Source: Microbacterium trichothecenolyticum
GTDB lineage: Bacteria; Actinomycetota; Actinomycetes; Actinomycetales; Microbacteriaceae
Length of the DNA: 64,000 nucleotides
Direction of reading: 5' to 3'
NCBI RefSeq assembly: GCF_000956465.1
Contig: NZ_JYJA01000036.1
Coordinates: forward strand, 226,306 to 290,305
Shown here: positions 37,423 through 48,329 of the stretch, in pieces
Numbering within the stretch: position 1 is the stretch's first letter
Layout: each line of letters begins with the position of its first letter
Notes under the pieces: model-generated
The model's input: the letters and a program-made list of their open reading frames with translations, nothing else
Told to the model about the DNA's origin: nothing
Databases searched by the model: none
Made by a program: the position numbers and the translations under genes

Positions 37423-38595
37423 GTGGCGTCCTTCGAACCGAGCGAGATCCTGAACGACGAGCTGTTGGAGCGTCTTCGTGTGCGGGCGGCCGTGCACGAC
37501 CGCGAGAACACCTTCCCCGACGACGATCTGGCCGACCTGAAAGATGCCGGGTACCTTGCGATCCTCGTGCCGGAAGAGCTCGGCGGGTCCGGGCTGGGAC
37601 TGGCCGAGGCATCCGTCCTTCAGCAGCGCCTCGCGGGCGCGGCCCCTGCGACGGCCCTCGCGATCAACATGCATCTGGTGTGGACGGGCGTCGCCAAGGT
37701 GCTCGCCGACCGCGGGATCGACGCACTGCGATTCGTGCAGGAGGGCGCGGTCGCCGGCGAGGTCTTCGCGTTCGGGATCAGCGAGGCGGGAAACGACCTG
37801 GTGCTGTTCGGGAGCGGGACGGATGCCGCGCCCCTCCCCGACGGCGGATACTCGTTCACCGGCACCAAGATCTTCACGTCCCTCGCGCCGGTGTGGACCC
37901 AGCTGGGCCTGCACGGACTCGATACTTCCTCGCAGGACGCGCCGCAGATGGTCTACGCGTTCGTCCCGCGCTCCGAGGTGCGGGCCGGTCGCGTCGTCGT
38001 GCGCGACGACTGGGACACCCTCGGCATGCGGGGCACGCAATCGCGCACGACGGAGCTGCACGACGCCGTGGCTCCCGCCGACCGGGTCGTGCGCCGGCTC
38101 GCCCCGGGCCCGAACCCCGACCCGCTGGTTTTCGGCATCTTCAGCGTCTTCGAGATCCTGCTGGCGTCCGTGTACACCGGCATCGCACGGCGCGCGCTGG
38201 ACCTCGCCGTCGGCACCGCCGGCCGGCGCACGTCCAAGCGCACCGGCAAGGCGTACAGCCAGGATCCCGACATCCGCTGGCGCATCGCCGGCATGGCGCT
38301 CGCATACGACGCGCTGCCGCCGCAGATCGAGGCGCTCGCCCGCGACGTCGACGACCTCGCCGACCACGGGGCGAGGTGGTTCTCGCTCCTCGCGGGACTC
38401 AAGCACCGGGCCGTGACGGCCGCGAAGCAGATCGTCGACGAGGCCGTGCTCGTCGCCGGCGGATCCTCGTACTTCCAGGGCAACGAGCTGAGCCGCCTGT
38501 ACCGCGACGTCCTGGCCGGCCTCTTCCATCCGTCCGATCCCGAGTCCGCGCACTCGACGGTCGCGACCGCGTGGCTCGGGCCCATCGAGGACTGA
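37423..38595 (+). CDS. Acyl-CoA dehydrogenase family flavoprotein
   Basis: The 390-aa protein shows the family order: N-terminal helical domain with LKDAGYLAILVPEELGGSGL, middle beta domain with FGISEAGNDL and YSFTGTKIFTSLAP, and C-terminal helices with QIVDEAVLVAGGSSYFQGNE and LYRDVLAGLFHPSD. It should oxidise an acyl-CoA using FAD; the substrate is unknown. The GTG at 37423 follows AAGAAT with a six-base gap, the leaderless spacing used by neighbours, though longer in-frame starts at 37393 and 37420 exist. Confidence 0.87.
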   Translation: MASFEPSEILNDELLERLRVRAAVHDRENTFPDDDLADLKDAGYLAILVPEELGGSGLGLAEASVLQQRLAGAAPATALAINMHLVWTGVAKVLADRGIDALRFVQEGAVAGEVFAFGISEAGNDLVLFGSGTDAAPLPDGGYSFTGTKIFTSLAPVWTQLGLHGLDTSSQDAPQMVYAFVPRSEVRAGRVVVRDDWDTLGMRGTQSRTTELHDAVAPADRVVRRLAPGPNPDPLVFGIFSVFEILLASVYTGIARRALDLAVGTAGRRTSKRTGKAYSQDPDIRWRIAGMALAYDALPPQIEALARDVDDLADHGARWFSLLAGLKHRAVTAAKQIVDEAVLVAGGSSYFQGNELSRLYRDVLAGLFHPSDPESAHSTVATAWLGPIED

Positions 38596-38692
38596 CCCTT
38601 CCGCCGGCGTCCGCTTCGGCGCTACCGTGGCATACCGGCCGCGCATCACAGGCCGCTCCCCTTGTCACATCCCGCGTCATCGGAGGAGCACC

Positions 38693-39172
38693 ATGCGTAC
38701 CAGGAACATCGCCGCAGCGATCGTGCTCGGCGTCATCGGCGCCGTGGGCGTCGCCCTTCCGGCCTACGCCGACCACAACGGCGGCGCAGAGCTGTACGAC
38801 CCCGACATCCCGAACGGATGCTACGCCGGGGCGATCATGACGGGCACGCCGCCCGTCGACATCTTCACCTCGACGTACACCCTGGTAGAGAAGGCCGGTT
38901 CACTCCACCTCGTCTGCTACTTCCGGGTGCCGGCGTACGTGCCGGCGTCGGGCGAGGGCACCACCGGCGATTGGAAGGGCGAGTGGTTCGCGCCGACGAG
39001 CCCGACCGTCTCCCGGAACGCGGGCACGTGCCTGCCGCCCGGCGTCGACGCAGCGAGCGAGCTGTACCGCGACGACGAGACCCGTCATGTTCCGCACGCC
39101 GAGGCGACGATCGTCGCGTACCGGACCTCGATCGTCATGTACTGCTCGTGGCCGCTCAGCCAGCTGCCGTAG
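38693..39172 (+). CDS. Secreted protein of unknown function
   Basis: The 159-aa protein starts with a Sec signal peptide (MRTRN, then IAAAIVLGVIGAVGVALPA and a likely cut after AYA at residue 25). The mature part of about 134 residues is Thr/Pro/Asp-rich with four cysteines (GCYAG, LVCYF, GTCLP, MYCSW), enough for two disulphides. I recognise no family. The ATG has a strong GGAGGAG ribosome site. A hairpin follows. Confidence 0.75.
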   Translation: MRTRNIAAAIVLGVIGAVGVALPAYADHNGGAELYDPDIPNGCYAGAIMTGTPPVDIFTSTYTLVEKAGSLHLVCYFRVPAYVPASGEGTTGDWKGEWFAPTSPTVSRNAGTCLPPGVDAASELYRDDETRHVPHAEATIVAYRTSIVMYCSWPLSQLP

Positions 39173-39192
39173 CGCGCTCGCGCGCATGAGCA

Positions 39193-39217
39193 CACGGCCG
39201 CAGGGCCGGCGGCCGTG
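39193..39217 (+). terminator. Hairpin after the secreted-protein gene
   Basis: CACGGCCG (39193-39200) pairs with CGGCCGTG (39210-39217) around a nine-base loop, about 20 bases after the stop. There is no T run, so termination strength is uncertain. Confidence 0.45.
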
Positions 39218-39291
39218 CGAGGATCGATGAGGACATCACCCGATGTACCCCTGAGACGTCTCGCGGAGAGACGTCGTCCTCGGGAGGCGCG

Positions 39292-39384
39292 ATGCAGCAG
39301 GTCATCCTCGGCGAGCGGATCCTGAAGGGTCCGCTCCCGCCCGGCAGGCAGCGATCCCGGGGTTCGGGGAGGGTGCCGCGATGA
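39292..39384 (+). CDS. Possible 30-codon upstream ORF coupled to the DUF445 gene
   Basis: An ATG at 39292 has a strong ribosome site (GGGAGG, five bases ahead) and encodes 30 residues (start MQQVILGERILKGPLPPGRQ) before a TGA that overlaps the DUF445 ATG (ATGA at 39381-39384). A 7-bp hairpin (ACGTCTC/GAGACGT, near 39257-39275) lies just before. It may be a leader peptide that couples translation, or simply chance. No family is known. Confidence 0.35.
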   Translation: MQQVILGERILKGPLPPGRQRSRGSGRVPR

Positions 39385-40658
39385 GCGGCGCGCGCACGCC
39401 GACGGCCCTGCTGAGTCCGGCCGACCAGGAGCGACGACGGGGCCTTCGCACCATGAAAGGCGTCGCGCTCGGCGCGCTCGTGTTCATGGCGGTGCTGTTC
39501 GCGTTCTCGTTCGCGTTCCAGCAGGATGTTCCGGCCCTCGCCTACGTGCGGGCGGCGGCCGAGGGCGGCATGGTCGGCGCCCTCGCCGACTGGTTCGCGG
39601 TCACGGCGCTGTTCCGGCATCCGCTGGGCATCCCGATCCCGCACACCGCGATCATCCCCAGCCGCAAGGACGAGATCGGCCGCAACCTCGGCGAGTTCGT
39701 CGAGACCGAGTTCCTGCGCGCCGACGTGGTGCGCACGAAGCTCGACCAGACCGCGATCGCCGCGCGCCTGGGCGACTGGCTCAGCGCACCCGTGCATGCC
39801 GAGCGGGTCGCGGCGGAGGCATCCGTCATGGCGGGCAGCGTGCTGCGCGCGCTCAGCGACGACGACGTGCGCGACGTCATCGAGGAGCTCGCCCGAGAGC
39901 ACCTCATCGCGCCCGAATGGGGTCCGCCGCTCGGCGAGTGGCTCGATCGCATCATCGCCGCCGGGGCGCATCACGGCGCGGTGGACCTCGCCGCCGACAC
40001 CATCGCAGCGTGGCTCGCCGCCAACAAGGTCGCCTTCACCGGCGTCGTCTCACGCCGGCTGCCGGCGTGGGTGCCGTCGGTGGCCCACCGCTTCGTCGAC
40101 GACACCGTGTACAACGAGGCCGTCAAGTTCGTCGCGGCGGTCCAGGCCGACCCGCGGCATCCCGCCCGCATCGCGATCGACGGCTACCTCGCGCGCCTCG
40201 CCGGCAACCTGCAGCACGACCCCGCGACGATCGGGCGCTTCGAGGACGCGAAGCTCGCCGTGTTCGACAGCCCGCGCGTGCGCGAGCTGGCCGGCGAGGC
40301 GTGGGCGACGGCGAAGGCAGGTCTGCTGCGCTCCCTCGCCGACCCCGAGAGCGGACTGCGGCGGCGGGGCGTGGAGGCGCTGGTGGAGATCGGCGAGCGC
40401 TTGACGACGGATGCTGCGCTCCAGCACCGCGTGGACACCTGGGTCACCGACGCCGCCGTGTTCCTCGTCGACCGCTACCGCCACGACATCGCCTCGATCA
40501 TCACCGACACGGTCGAGCGATGGGATCCCGCCGAGACGACGGAGAAGATCGAGCTCATGGTCGGGCGCGATCTGCAGTACATCCGCCTCAACGGCACGAT
40601 CGTCGGCGCGCTCGCGGGCCTCGCGATCTTCTCGATCGCCCACGCGCTGCTCGGGTGA
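39381..40658 (+). CDS. DUF445 family membrane-anchored protein
   Basis: The 425-aa protein has an N-terminal membrane helix (VALGALVFMAVLFAFSFAF), then the DUF445 hallmark EGGMVGALADWFAVTALFRH and the PLGIPIPHTAIIPSRKDEIG segment. A long helical region follows and the C-terminus holds another membrane helix (NGTIVGALAGLAIFSIAHAL). The role of DUF445 proteins is not known. A ribosome site (GGGAGGG) precedes the ATG. Confidence 0.9.
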   Translation: MSGARTPTALLSPADQERRRGLRTMKGVALGALVFMAVLFAFSFAFQQDVPALAYVRAAAEGGMVGALADWFAVTALFRHPLGIPIPHTAIIPSRKDEIGRNLGEFVETEFLRADVVRTKLDQTAIAARLGDWLSAPVHAERVAAEASVMAGSVLRALSDDDVRDVIEELAREHLIAPEWGPPLGEWLDRIIAAGAHHGAVDLAADTIAAWLAANKVAFTGVVSRRLPAWVPSVAHRFVDDTVYNEAVKFVAAVQADPRHPARIAIDGYLARLAGNLQHDPATIGRFEDAKLAVFDSPRVRELAGEAWATAKAGLLRSLADPESGLRRRGVEALVEIGERLTTDAALQHRVDTWVTDAAVFLVDRYRHDIASIITDTVERWDPAETTEKIELMVGRDLQYIRLNGTIVGALAGLAIFSIAHALLG

Positions 40659-40720
40659 CGCGTCTCGGCGAGCCGTGTTAAGAGTGCGTGAAGTCCGGGT
40701 CGATCGAGGCCGCGGAGCGT

Positions 40721-40726
40721 TACCCT
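40721..40726 (+). promoter_or_regulatory. -10 element of a leaderless promoter for the cyclotransferase-like gene
   Basis: TACCCT is followed by GATGCC and the GTG start at 40733. No ribosome site is present. Confidence 0.5.
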
Positions 40727-40732
40727 GATGCC

Positions 40733-41083
40733 GTGTCCGCGGACGAGCCCACCCAATACCTCTTCAGCTACGGCACGCTGCAGAACGACGACGTGCAGCT
40801 CGACACGTTCGGGCGCCTGGTCGAGAGCGAGCCGGACGCGCTGCCCGGGTACACCGTCGACTACGCCGAGATCGAAGACATGCGGGTCGTCGATCTGTCG
40901 GGTCTGACGGTGCACCCGATCGTGCGCGAGACCGGGAACCCCCTCGACAAGGTCGTGGGAAAGGCGCTGCTCGTGACCGACGACGAGCTCGACGCGGCCG
41001 ACGAGTACGAGGTGGCGCTGTATCGACGTTGCGCCGTGGTGCTCGCGAGCGGTCGCTCCGCGTGGGTCTACGTCGCGGCGTGA
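40733..41083 (+). CDS. Gamma-glutamylcyclotransferase family protein
   Basis: The 116-aa protein has the AIG2/GGCT signature LFSYGTLQN close to the start and the later DELDAADEYEVALYRR segment with the conserved acidic Glu of this fold. Proteins of this family cleave gamma-glutamyl peptides to pyroglutamate, but many small members have unknown substrates. The GTG at 40733 was chosen for its leaderless spacing and because the longer reading at 40688 has no signal. Confidence 0.82.
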   Translation: MSADEPTQYLFSYGTLQNDDVQLDTFGRLVESEPDALPGYTVDYAEIEDMRVVDLSGLTVHPIVRETGNPLDKVVGKALLVTDDELDAADEYEVALYRRCAVVLASGRSAWVYVAA

Positions 41084-41091
41084 GCGCCCGG

Positions 41092-41097
41092 TACCGT
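41092..41097 (+). promoter_or_regulatory. -10 element of a leaderless promoter for hutG
   Basis: TACCGT stands six bases before the GTG at 41104. Confidence 0.5.
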
Positions 41098-41103
41098 CGA
41101 CAC

Positions 41104-42000
41104 GTGACGCTTTCCCACGATCCCTCGTGGCCACGCGCAGGTGCGTGGCCCCCTCTCGAAGACGGGAGGTGGGATGCCGCGATCCTCGGCGTCCCCGCAT
41201 TCCGCACGTCCCTGTCTCCCACCGGCGCAGGCGCCACGCCCGCGGCGATCCGCGAGGCCCTGCGCCGCTACAGCCCGACGCTCCTGGGACCTCCCCCGGT
41301 CGACCTGAACGACGTGCTGCGCATCGCGGATGCGGGCGACGTCGCCGAGCCCGACGGGCCCGAGGGCGAGGCATCAGTGCGTTCCACGGTGACGCGGCTG
41401 CGCGAGCGCGCGGATCTCGTCGTCGCGCTCGGCGGCGACAACTCGCTCACCTACGCGGTGGCGCAGGGCGCCGCAGCGACGGGGCTCATCACCATCGACG
41501 CGCACTTCGATCTGCGCGACGGCGTCTCGAACGGCTCCCCGGTGCGGCGGCTGGTCGAGGACGGTCTCGACGGGCGGCGGATCGTCCAGCTCGGCATCGC
41601 CGACTTCGCCAACTCCGTCGCGTACGCGCGGCGCGCGGCGGAGTACGGCATCACCGTCGTGACTTTGGACGACCTGCGCCGTCGCGGCGCCGCCGACGTC
41701 GCGGCCGAGGCGCTCGAGATCGCCGGCGCCGGCGGCGGCCCGCTCCATCTCGACATCGATGTGGACGTGTGCGACCGGTCCGTGGCGCCCGGGTGCCCGG
41801 CATCCGTCCCCGGCGGACTTGCCGCCTGGGAGCTGCGGGCGCTCGTGCGCACCCTCGCCGCCGACACCCGCCTGCACAGCGCCGACATCGCCGAGGTCGA
41901 TGCCACGGCGGATGCCCCCGACGACCGCACGGTGCGTCTCGCGGCGCTCTGCGTCCTCGAACTCCTCGCCGCCAAGGCCTCCGGAAAGGTGACTTCATGA
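41104..42000 (+). CDS. hutG: Formimidoylglutamase (arginase/ureohydrolase family)
   Basis: The 298-aa protein shows the ureohydrolase metal sites GGDNSLTY, DAHFDLRDG and DIDVDVCDRSVAPG, which bind two Mn ions. Next to hutI, hutU and hutH it most likely releases formamide from N-formimidoyl-L-glutamate, the last step of histidine breakdown to glutamate. By sequence alone agmatinase or another ureohydrolase could not be excluded. It overlaps the next gene by ATGA. Confidence 0.85.
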   Translation: MTLSHDPSWPRAGAWPPLEDGRWDAAILGVPAFRTSLSPTGAGATPAAIREALRRYSPTLLGPPPVDLNDVLRIADAGDVAEPDGPEGEASVRSTVTRLRERADLVVALGGDNSLTYAVAQGAAATGLITIDAHFDLRDGVSNGSPVRRLVEDGLDGRRIVQLGIADFANSVAYARRAAEYGITVVTLDDLRRRGAADVAAEALEIAGAGGGPLHLDIDVDVCDRSVAPGCPASVPGGLAAWELRALVRTLAADTRLHSADIAEVDATADAPDDRTVRLAALCVLELLAAKASGKVTS

Positions 42001-42470
42001 TCCGTCTCGCACTGGTGCGGCACGCCAAGTCGGAGTGGGGCAACCCCGGCCTCGACGACCATGACCGCCCGCTGAACGACCGGGGCATGCGCGATGCGCC
42101 CCGCATGGCCGCGCGGCTCGCCGCAACCGGGTTCCGTCCCGACGTCATCCTCTCGAGCACCGCCGTTCGTGCGCGGACGACGGCCGAAGCCTTCGCCGCC
42201 GAGCTCGGCGTGGCCGTCTCGCTGGACCCCGAGCTGTACGGCGCCCCGGCGCACACCTTGCTCGCAGCGGCCGCGGCCACGCGTGCGGCGACGGTCATGG
42301 TGGTCGCGCACGATCCCGGGATGAGCGCCCTCGCGGCGAGCCTCTCGGACGACGACATCGACCACATGCCGACGTGCGCCGTCGCGACGTTCATCTGGGT
42401 GCAGGACGACTGGGACGTCGCGAGCTCCGTCGATCCCGACAACTGGACGTTCGACACGCCGCCCCGCTGA
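41997..42470 (+). CDS. SixA-like histidine phosphatase
   Basis: The 157-aa protein has the phosphohistidine motif LVRHAKSEW at the start, ILSSTAVRARTTAEAF, and a second His in VVAHDPGMSALAASLSD, the pattern of short SixA-type histidine phosphatases. It overlaps hutG by ATGA and so is made with it; whether it acts on histidine metabolism is not clear. It ends against hutI on the other strand. Confidence 0.88.
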   Translation: MIRLALVRHAKSEWGNPGLDDHDRPLNDRGMRDAPRMAARLAATGFRPDVILSSTAVRARTTAEAFAAELGVAVSLDPELYGAPAHTLLAAAAATRAATVMVVAHDPGMSALAASLSDDDIDHMPTCAVATFIWVQDDWDVASSVDPDNWTFDTPPR

Positions 42471-42482
42471 CGCCGACGACGG

Positions 42483-43676
42483 TCAGAGCGCGGCACCGCC
42501 GATCCACACGGTGTGCACAAGCGGCACGCCGGGGCGGTAGGCGAGGTGCACGCGGGTCGGCGCGTCGAGCATCACGAGGTCGGCGCGCATCCCCGGGGCG
42601 AGTGCGCCCACGTCGTCGCGGCGCAGCGCCTTCGCTCCGCCTGCGGTCGCGGCCCACACCGCCTCGGCGGGCGACATCCCCATCTCGCGCACCGCGAGCG
42701 CGATCATGAGGGGCATCGAGCTCGTGAAACTCGACCCCGGGTTGCAGTCGCTCGCGAGGGCGACGGTCGCTCCGGCGTCGATCAGGCGCCGTGCGTCGGG
42801 GTACGGCTGGCGGGTCGAGAACTCCACGCCCGGCAGCAGCGTCGCGACCGTGGTCGATCCCGCGAGCGCGGCGACATCGTCGTCGGACAGATACGTGCAG
42901 TGATCGACGGATGCTGCGCCCAGCTCGACGGCGAGACGCACCCCCTCGCCCGGTCCGAGCTGGTTGCCGTGCACCCGTGGCTCGAGGCCGTGCGCGACGC
43001 CCGCGGCGAGGATGCGCCGCGACTCTTCGGGCGTGAACGCCCCGCGCTCGCAGAACACGTCGATCCACCGGCTGTGCGGGGCGCAGGCGCGGAGCATCGC
43101 GTCGCAGACGAGCTCGACGTACTCGACGCGTCGCTCGCTGTACTCTGCAGGCACCACGTGGGCTCCGAGGAACGTGACCTCGGGCGTGACTTCCGCGGCG
43201 AGGCGCGCGAGTCGCTCTTCGTCGGCGACGGTGAGCCCGTAGCCGGTCTTGATCTCGAAGGTCGTCGTTCCCTGGCCGTGGAGCTCGGCCACGAAGGCGG
43301 CGAGGCGCGCCCGCAGCTCCTCGTCGCTCGCGGATCGGGTCGCCGCGACGGTACGCCGTATGCCCCCTGCGGCATACGGCGTACCTGTCATGCGCGCCTC
43401 GAACTCGTCGGCGCGGTCGCCCCCGAACACGAGGTGCGTGTGACTGTCGACGAACCCGGGGATGACCGCGCGGCCCCCGGCGTCGACGAGATGGGCCCTG
43501 GCGCTCGCACCTGCGAAGCGCGCAGCGACGGCGGCTGCCTCGCCCCCCGCCCCGACCCAGGCGATCCTGTCTCCCTCGATCAGCACGGCCGCGTCGTGCA
43601 ACGTGCCGAGTGCATCGCCGTGAGCGGCGACATTGGTGGTCAGTTCGCCGATGTTCGTGATGAGCGTCGCAGTCAC
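42483..43676 (-). CDS. hutI: Imidazolonepropionase
   Basis: The 397-aa amidohydrolase opens imidazolonepropionate to formimidoylglutamate. The metal-binding [14 protein letters not shown], the FEIKTGYGL and the ASDCNPGSS segment are all typical of HutI. It uses a GTG start at 43676, 12 bases after the hutU stop, and is the last gene of hutH-hutU-hutI. Confidence 0.95.
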   Translation of the reverse strand: MTATLITNIGELTTNVAAHGDALGTLHDAAVLIEGDRIAWVGAGGEAAAVAARFAGASARAHLVDAGGRAVIPGFVDSHTHLVFGGDRADEFEARMTGTPYAAGGIRRTVAATRSASDEELRARLAAFVAELHGQGTTTFEIKTGYGLTVADEERLARLAAEVTPEVTFLGAHVVPAEYSERRVEYVELVCDAMLRACAPHSRWIDVFCERGAFTPEESRRILAAGVAHGLEPRVHGNQLGPGEGVRLAVELGAASVDHCTYLSDDDVAALAGSTTVATLLPGVEFSTRQPYPDARRLIDAGATVALASDCNPGSSFTSSMPLMIALAVREMGMSPAEAVWAATAGGAKALRRDDVGALAPGMRADLVMLDAPTRVHLAYRPGVPLVHTVWIGGAAL

Positions 43677-43688
43677 AGCATCCGTCCG

Positions 43689-45398
<1,710 letters not shown>

Positions 45399-45400
45399 CG

Positions 45401-46972
45401 TCACTCCTTCGTGGTGGTCTGGTAGGCGGCGGCCGCGACGGCGCCGGACGCGACGAGCACGGTCACGGCCTCGATCTCGGGCGACAGGTAGCGGTCGGGG
45501 CCGGGTCCGCCCGCGACGGTGCGCACGAGATCGCGCACGGCACCCGTGGCGGCGGCCGGTTCGAGCGGCGCCCGCAGGTCGATGGCACGCGAGGCCGTGA
45601 GCACTTCGATCGCGAGCACGCGCGACAGTCCGTCGATCGCCCGACGCAGCTTGCGCGCGGCGGCCCACCCCATCGACACGTGATCCTCCTGCATGGCCGA
45701 CGACGGGATGGAGTCGACGGATGCCGGGACCGCCAGCCGCTTCAGCTCCGAGACGATCCCCGCTGCGGCGTACTGGGCGATCATGAAGCCCGAGTCGACG
45801 CCGACTTCGTCGGCGAGGAAGGGCGGCAGGCCGTTGCTGCGCGCGCGGTCGAGGGCGCGGTCGGTGCGCCGCTCCGAGATCGAGGCCACGTCGGCCACGG
45901 CGATCGCGAGGAAGTCCAGCACGTACGCGACCGGTGCGCCGTGGAAGTTGCCGTTCGACTCGACGCGCCCGTCGTCGGTGATCACGGGGTTGTCGACGGC
46001 CGCCGCGAGCTCCCGCGAGGCGATGAGCAGGGCGTGATCGGCGGTGTCGCGGGCCGCGCCGTGCACCTGCGGCGAGCAGCGCAGGGAGTACGCGTCCTGC
46101 ACGCGGGTGCAGACGGCGGGGTCGCGGTGGGACGCCATGATCCCCGAGCCCGCGAGCACCGCCCGCAGGTTCGAGGCCGACACAGCCTGCCCGATCTGCG
46201 GCCGGAGCGCCTGCAGGTCGGCGGCGAACACTGCGTCGGTGCCGAGCTGCGACTCCACCGACATGCCCGCGGCGACATCCGCCGTGTCGAGCAGCACCGA
46301 GAGGTCGTGGAGCGCGAGCAGCAGCATCCCGAGCATGCCATCGGTGCCGTTGATGAGCGCGAGCCCCTCCTTCTCGCGCAGCACGAGCGGGGACACGGAT
46401 GCTGCCGCCAGCGCCTCGGCCGCGTCGACCTCTTCGCCGGCGGCGGTGCGCACACGACCCTCGCCCATCGCGGCGAGCGCGACATGCGACAGCGGCGCGA
46501 GGTCGCCGGAGCAGCCGAGCGAGCCGTACTCGCGCACGATCGGCGTGATCCCGGCATTGAGCATCGAGGCGTAGGTCTCCACGACGACGGGGCGGACACC
46601 CGTGTGACCCGTCGCCAGCGTCTGCAGGCGCAGCAGCATCAGAGCGCGCACGACCTCGCGCTCGACCTCGGGGCCCGTGCCGGCCGCGTGCGAGCGGATG
46701 AGGCTGGCCTGCAGCTGCATGCGGCGCTCGGGGGCGATGAACGTGGTGGCGAGGGCGCCGAAGCCGGTCGAGATGCCGTAGTGCGGCTCGGGATCGTCGG
46801 CGAGGCCCTCCACGAGGGCGCGGGTCGCCGCGACGCGCGCGACCGCCTCGGGGGCGAGCTCGACGACGGCGCCGTGACGGGCGACGGCGACGACCTCGTC
46901 GGGACGCAGCGGCGCCGCGCCGACGGTGACGACCGCGACGTCGGCGGCGGAAGTGGGCGTGACGATGGCCAT
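45401..46972 (-). CDS. hutH: Histidine ammonia-lyase
   Basis: The 523-aa enzyme removes ammonia from histidine to give urocanate. The HAL signature is present as [17 protein letters not shown], with Cys154-Ser155-Gly156 as the likely MIO-forming triad in place of the usual Ala-Ser-Gly; [10 protein letters not shown] and [15 protein letters not shown] are also seen. The ATG at 46972 lies six bases after TGGAAT, so it may be leaderless; an in-frame GTG five codons earlier exists. It diverges from the IclR-type gene across 58 bases. Confidence 0.95.
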   Translation of the reverse strand: MAIVTPTSAADVAVVTVGAAPLRPDEVVAVARHGAVVELAPEAVARVAATRALVEGLADDPEPHYGISTGFGALATTFIAPERRMQLQASLIRSHAAGTGPEVEREVVRALMLLRLQTLATGHTGVRPVVVETYASMLNAGITPIVREYGSLGCSGDLAPLSHVALAAMGEGRVRTAAGEEVDAAEALAAASVSPLVLREKEGLALINGTDGMLGMLLLALHDLSVLLDTADVAAGMSVESQLGTDAVFAADLQALRPQIGQAVSASNLRAVLAGSGIMASHRDPAVCTRVQDAYSLRCSPQVHGAARDTADHALLIASRELAAAVDNPVITDDGRVESNGNFHGAPVAYVLDFLAIAVADVASISERRTDRALDRARSNGLPPFLADEVGVDSGFMIAQYAAAGIVSELKRLAVPASVDSIPSSAMQEDHVSMGWAAARKLRRAIDGLSRVLAIEVLTASRAIDLRAPLEPAAATGAVRDLVRTVAGGPGPDRYLSPEIEAVTVLVASGAVAAAAYQTTTKE

Positions 46973-47030
46973 GCTCCGATTCCACACCCGGACCGTGGCG
47001 CGCGACAGCGGGTCGTGGCATCCTCTGTCT

Positions 47031-47825
47031 GTGATTCCAGACAGCAGTACCCGGCCTCAGGTGCCCGCCGCGGACCAGACGCTGCGGATCCTGTCGTACC
47101 TCGCGCGCCAGCGCGGGCCGGTCCCGGCGCGCACGATCGCGACCGCGCTGGAGCTCCCGCGCTCCACCGTGTACCACCTGCTCGCGGCGCTGCAGGAGCA
47201 CCAGTTCGTCGTGCACCTGCCTGAGGAGCGGCGCTGGGGGCTCGGCATCGCCGCGTTCGAGCTCGCCGGCGGGTACTCGCGCCAGGAGCCGCTCGCGCGG
47301 CTCGGCCGGCCCGTGCTCGCCGACCTCGTCGATCGCGCCGGCGAGAGCGCGCACCTCGCCGTCATGCATGGACGCGACGTGCTCTACATCGTCGAGGAAC
47401 GCGCGCCGCGCCGACCCGCACTGGTGACGGATGTCGGCGTCCGCCTGCCGTCGCACCTCACCGCGACGGGCCGCGCGATGCTGGCGGCGCTTCCGCGCGA
47501 GCAGGTGCGGGCGCTGTTCCCGGACGCCGCGGCCTTCGCGGACCGCACCGGGCGAGGCCCCCGGCGACTCGGCGAGCTGCGGGAGCTGCTCCGAGGGGTG
47601 CGGGAGCGCGGGTGGGCCTCGGAGGACGGCGAGGTCACCCTCGGGCTCGGGTCGGTCGGGGTCGCGGTGCTCGACCACGTCGGCTGGCCCATCGCCGCGA
47701 TCGCGGTGACCTTCCCCACCGACGGCGCGCGCGAGGCCGCGGACTTCGCGGAGCTCGTCGCCCCCGTGGCGGCCGAGCTGGGCCGTCGCATCGGCGGCGC
47801 CCGTCCGGCCACATCGAAACTCTGA
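47031..47825 (+). CDS. IclR-family transcriptional regulator, probable hut regulator
   Basis: The 264-aa protein has an N-terminal winged helix ([39 protein letters not shown]) and a C-terminal IclR effector domain ([40 protein letters not shown]). It faces hutH, so it is a likely regulator of the hut genes. The GTG at 47031 is chosen for its position near a CATCCT element with a six-base gap; earlier in-frame GTG and ATG codons overlap hutH. Confidence 0.88.
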   Translation: MIPDSSTRPQVPAADQTLRILSYLARQRGPVPARTIATALELPRSTVYHLLAALQEHQFVVHLPEERRWGLGIAAFELAGGYSRQEPLARLGRPVLADLVDRAGESAHLAVMHGRDVLYIVEERAPRRPALVTDVGVRLPSHLTATGRAMLAALPREQVRALFPDAAAFADRTGRGPRRLGELRELLRGVRERGWASEDGEVTLGLGSVGVAVLDHVGWPIAAIAVTFPTDGAREAADFAELVAPVAAELGRRIGGARPATSKL

Positions 47826-47834
47826 CGCGCGAGC

Positions 47835-48317
47835 TCAGTCGACCTTCATGACGGTGCCGCCCGTCAGACGTACCAGTTCGTCGTAGGTCATCGGGAAGAC
47901 GGTGTGCGGCGTGCCGCCGGCGGCCCAGATCTCGGGGTAGCCGGCGAGGTCCTCGTCGACGATCGTGCGCAACGGCGCCGGGTGGCCCGTCGGCGCGACA
48001 CCGCCGATGGCCTGGCCGGTGGCCTGTCGCACCTGCTCTGGCGTCGCGCGCTGGATCCTGCCGTGTCCGAGGCGCTCGGCGAGGGCTGCGGTGTCGACGC
48101 GGTGCGCGCCGCTCGTCATCACGAGCAGCGGTGCGCCGTCGCTGAAGAACACCAGGCTGTTGGCGATCGCGCCGACCTCGACCCCGAGCGCCTGGGCGGC
48201 GAGGACCGCGGTGGATGCCGCATCCGGAAGCACCACGATGTCACCGGGGATGCCGGCGGCGCGGATCGCATCGTGGACGAGGCGACTGCGGGCGGGGAGC
48301 GAGTCGGGGATGGTCAC
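47835..48317 (-). CDS. YbaK/EbsC-family aminoacyl-tRNA deacylase-like protein
   Basis: The 160-aa protein has the YbaK core: SLVFFSDGAPLLVMTSGAHR, the GQAIGGVAPTGHP loop with the key Gly-rich turn and DEDLAGYPEIWAAGGTPHTV. The family hydrolyses mischarged tRNAs (for example Cys-tRNAPro), but it also contains proteins of unknown substrate. It starts at a GTG whose TAGGCT element lies six bases ahead. Confidence 0.9.
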   Translation of the reverse strand: MTIPDSLPARSRLVHDAIRAAGIPGDIVVLPDAASTAVLAAQALGVEVGAIANSLVFFSDGAPLLVMTSGAHRVDTAALAERLGHGRIQRATPEQVRQATGQAIGGVAPTGHPAPLRTIVDEDLAGYPEIWAAGGTPHTVFPMTYDELVRLTGGTVMKVD

Positions 48318-48323
48318 CGGCTC

Positions 48324-48329
48324 AGCCTA
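48324..48329 (-). promoter_or_regulatory. -10 element of a leaderless promoter for the YbaK-type gene
   Basis: On the minus strand TAGGCT is followed by GAGCCG and the GTG start at 48317. Confidence 0.5.
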
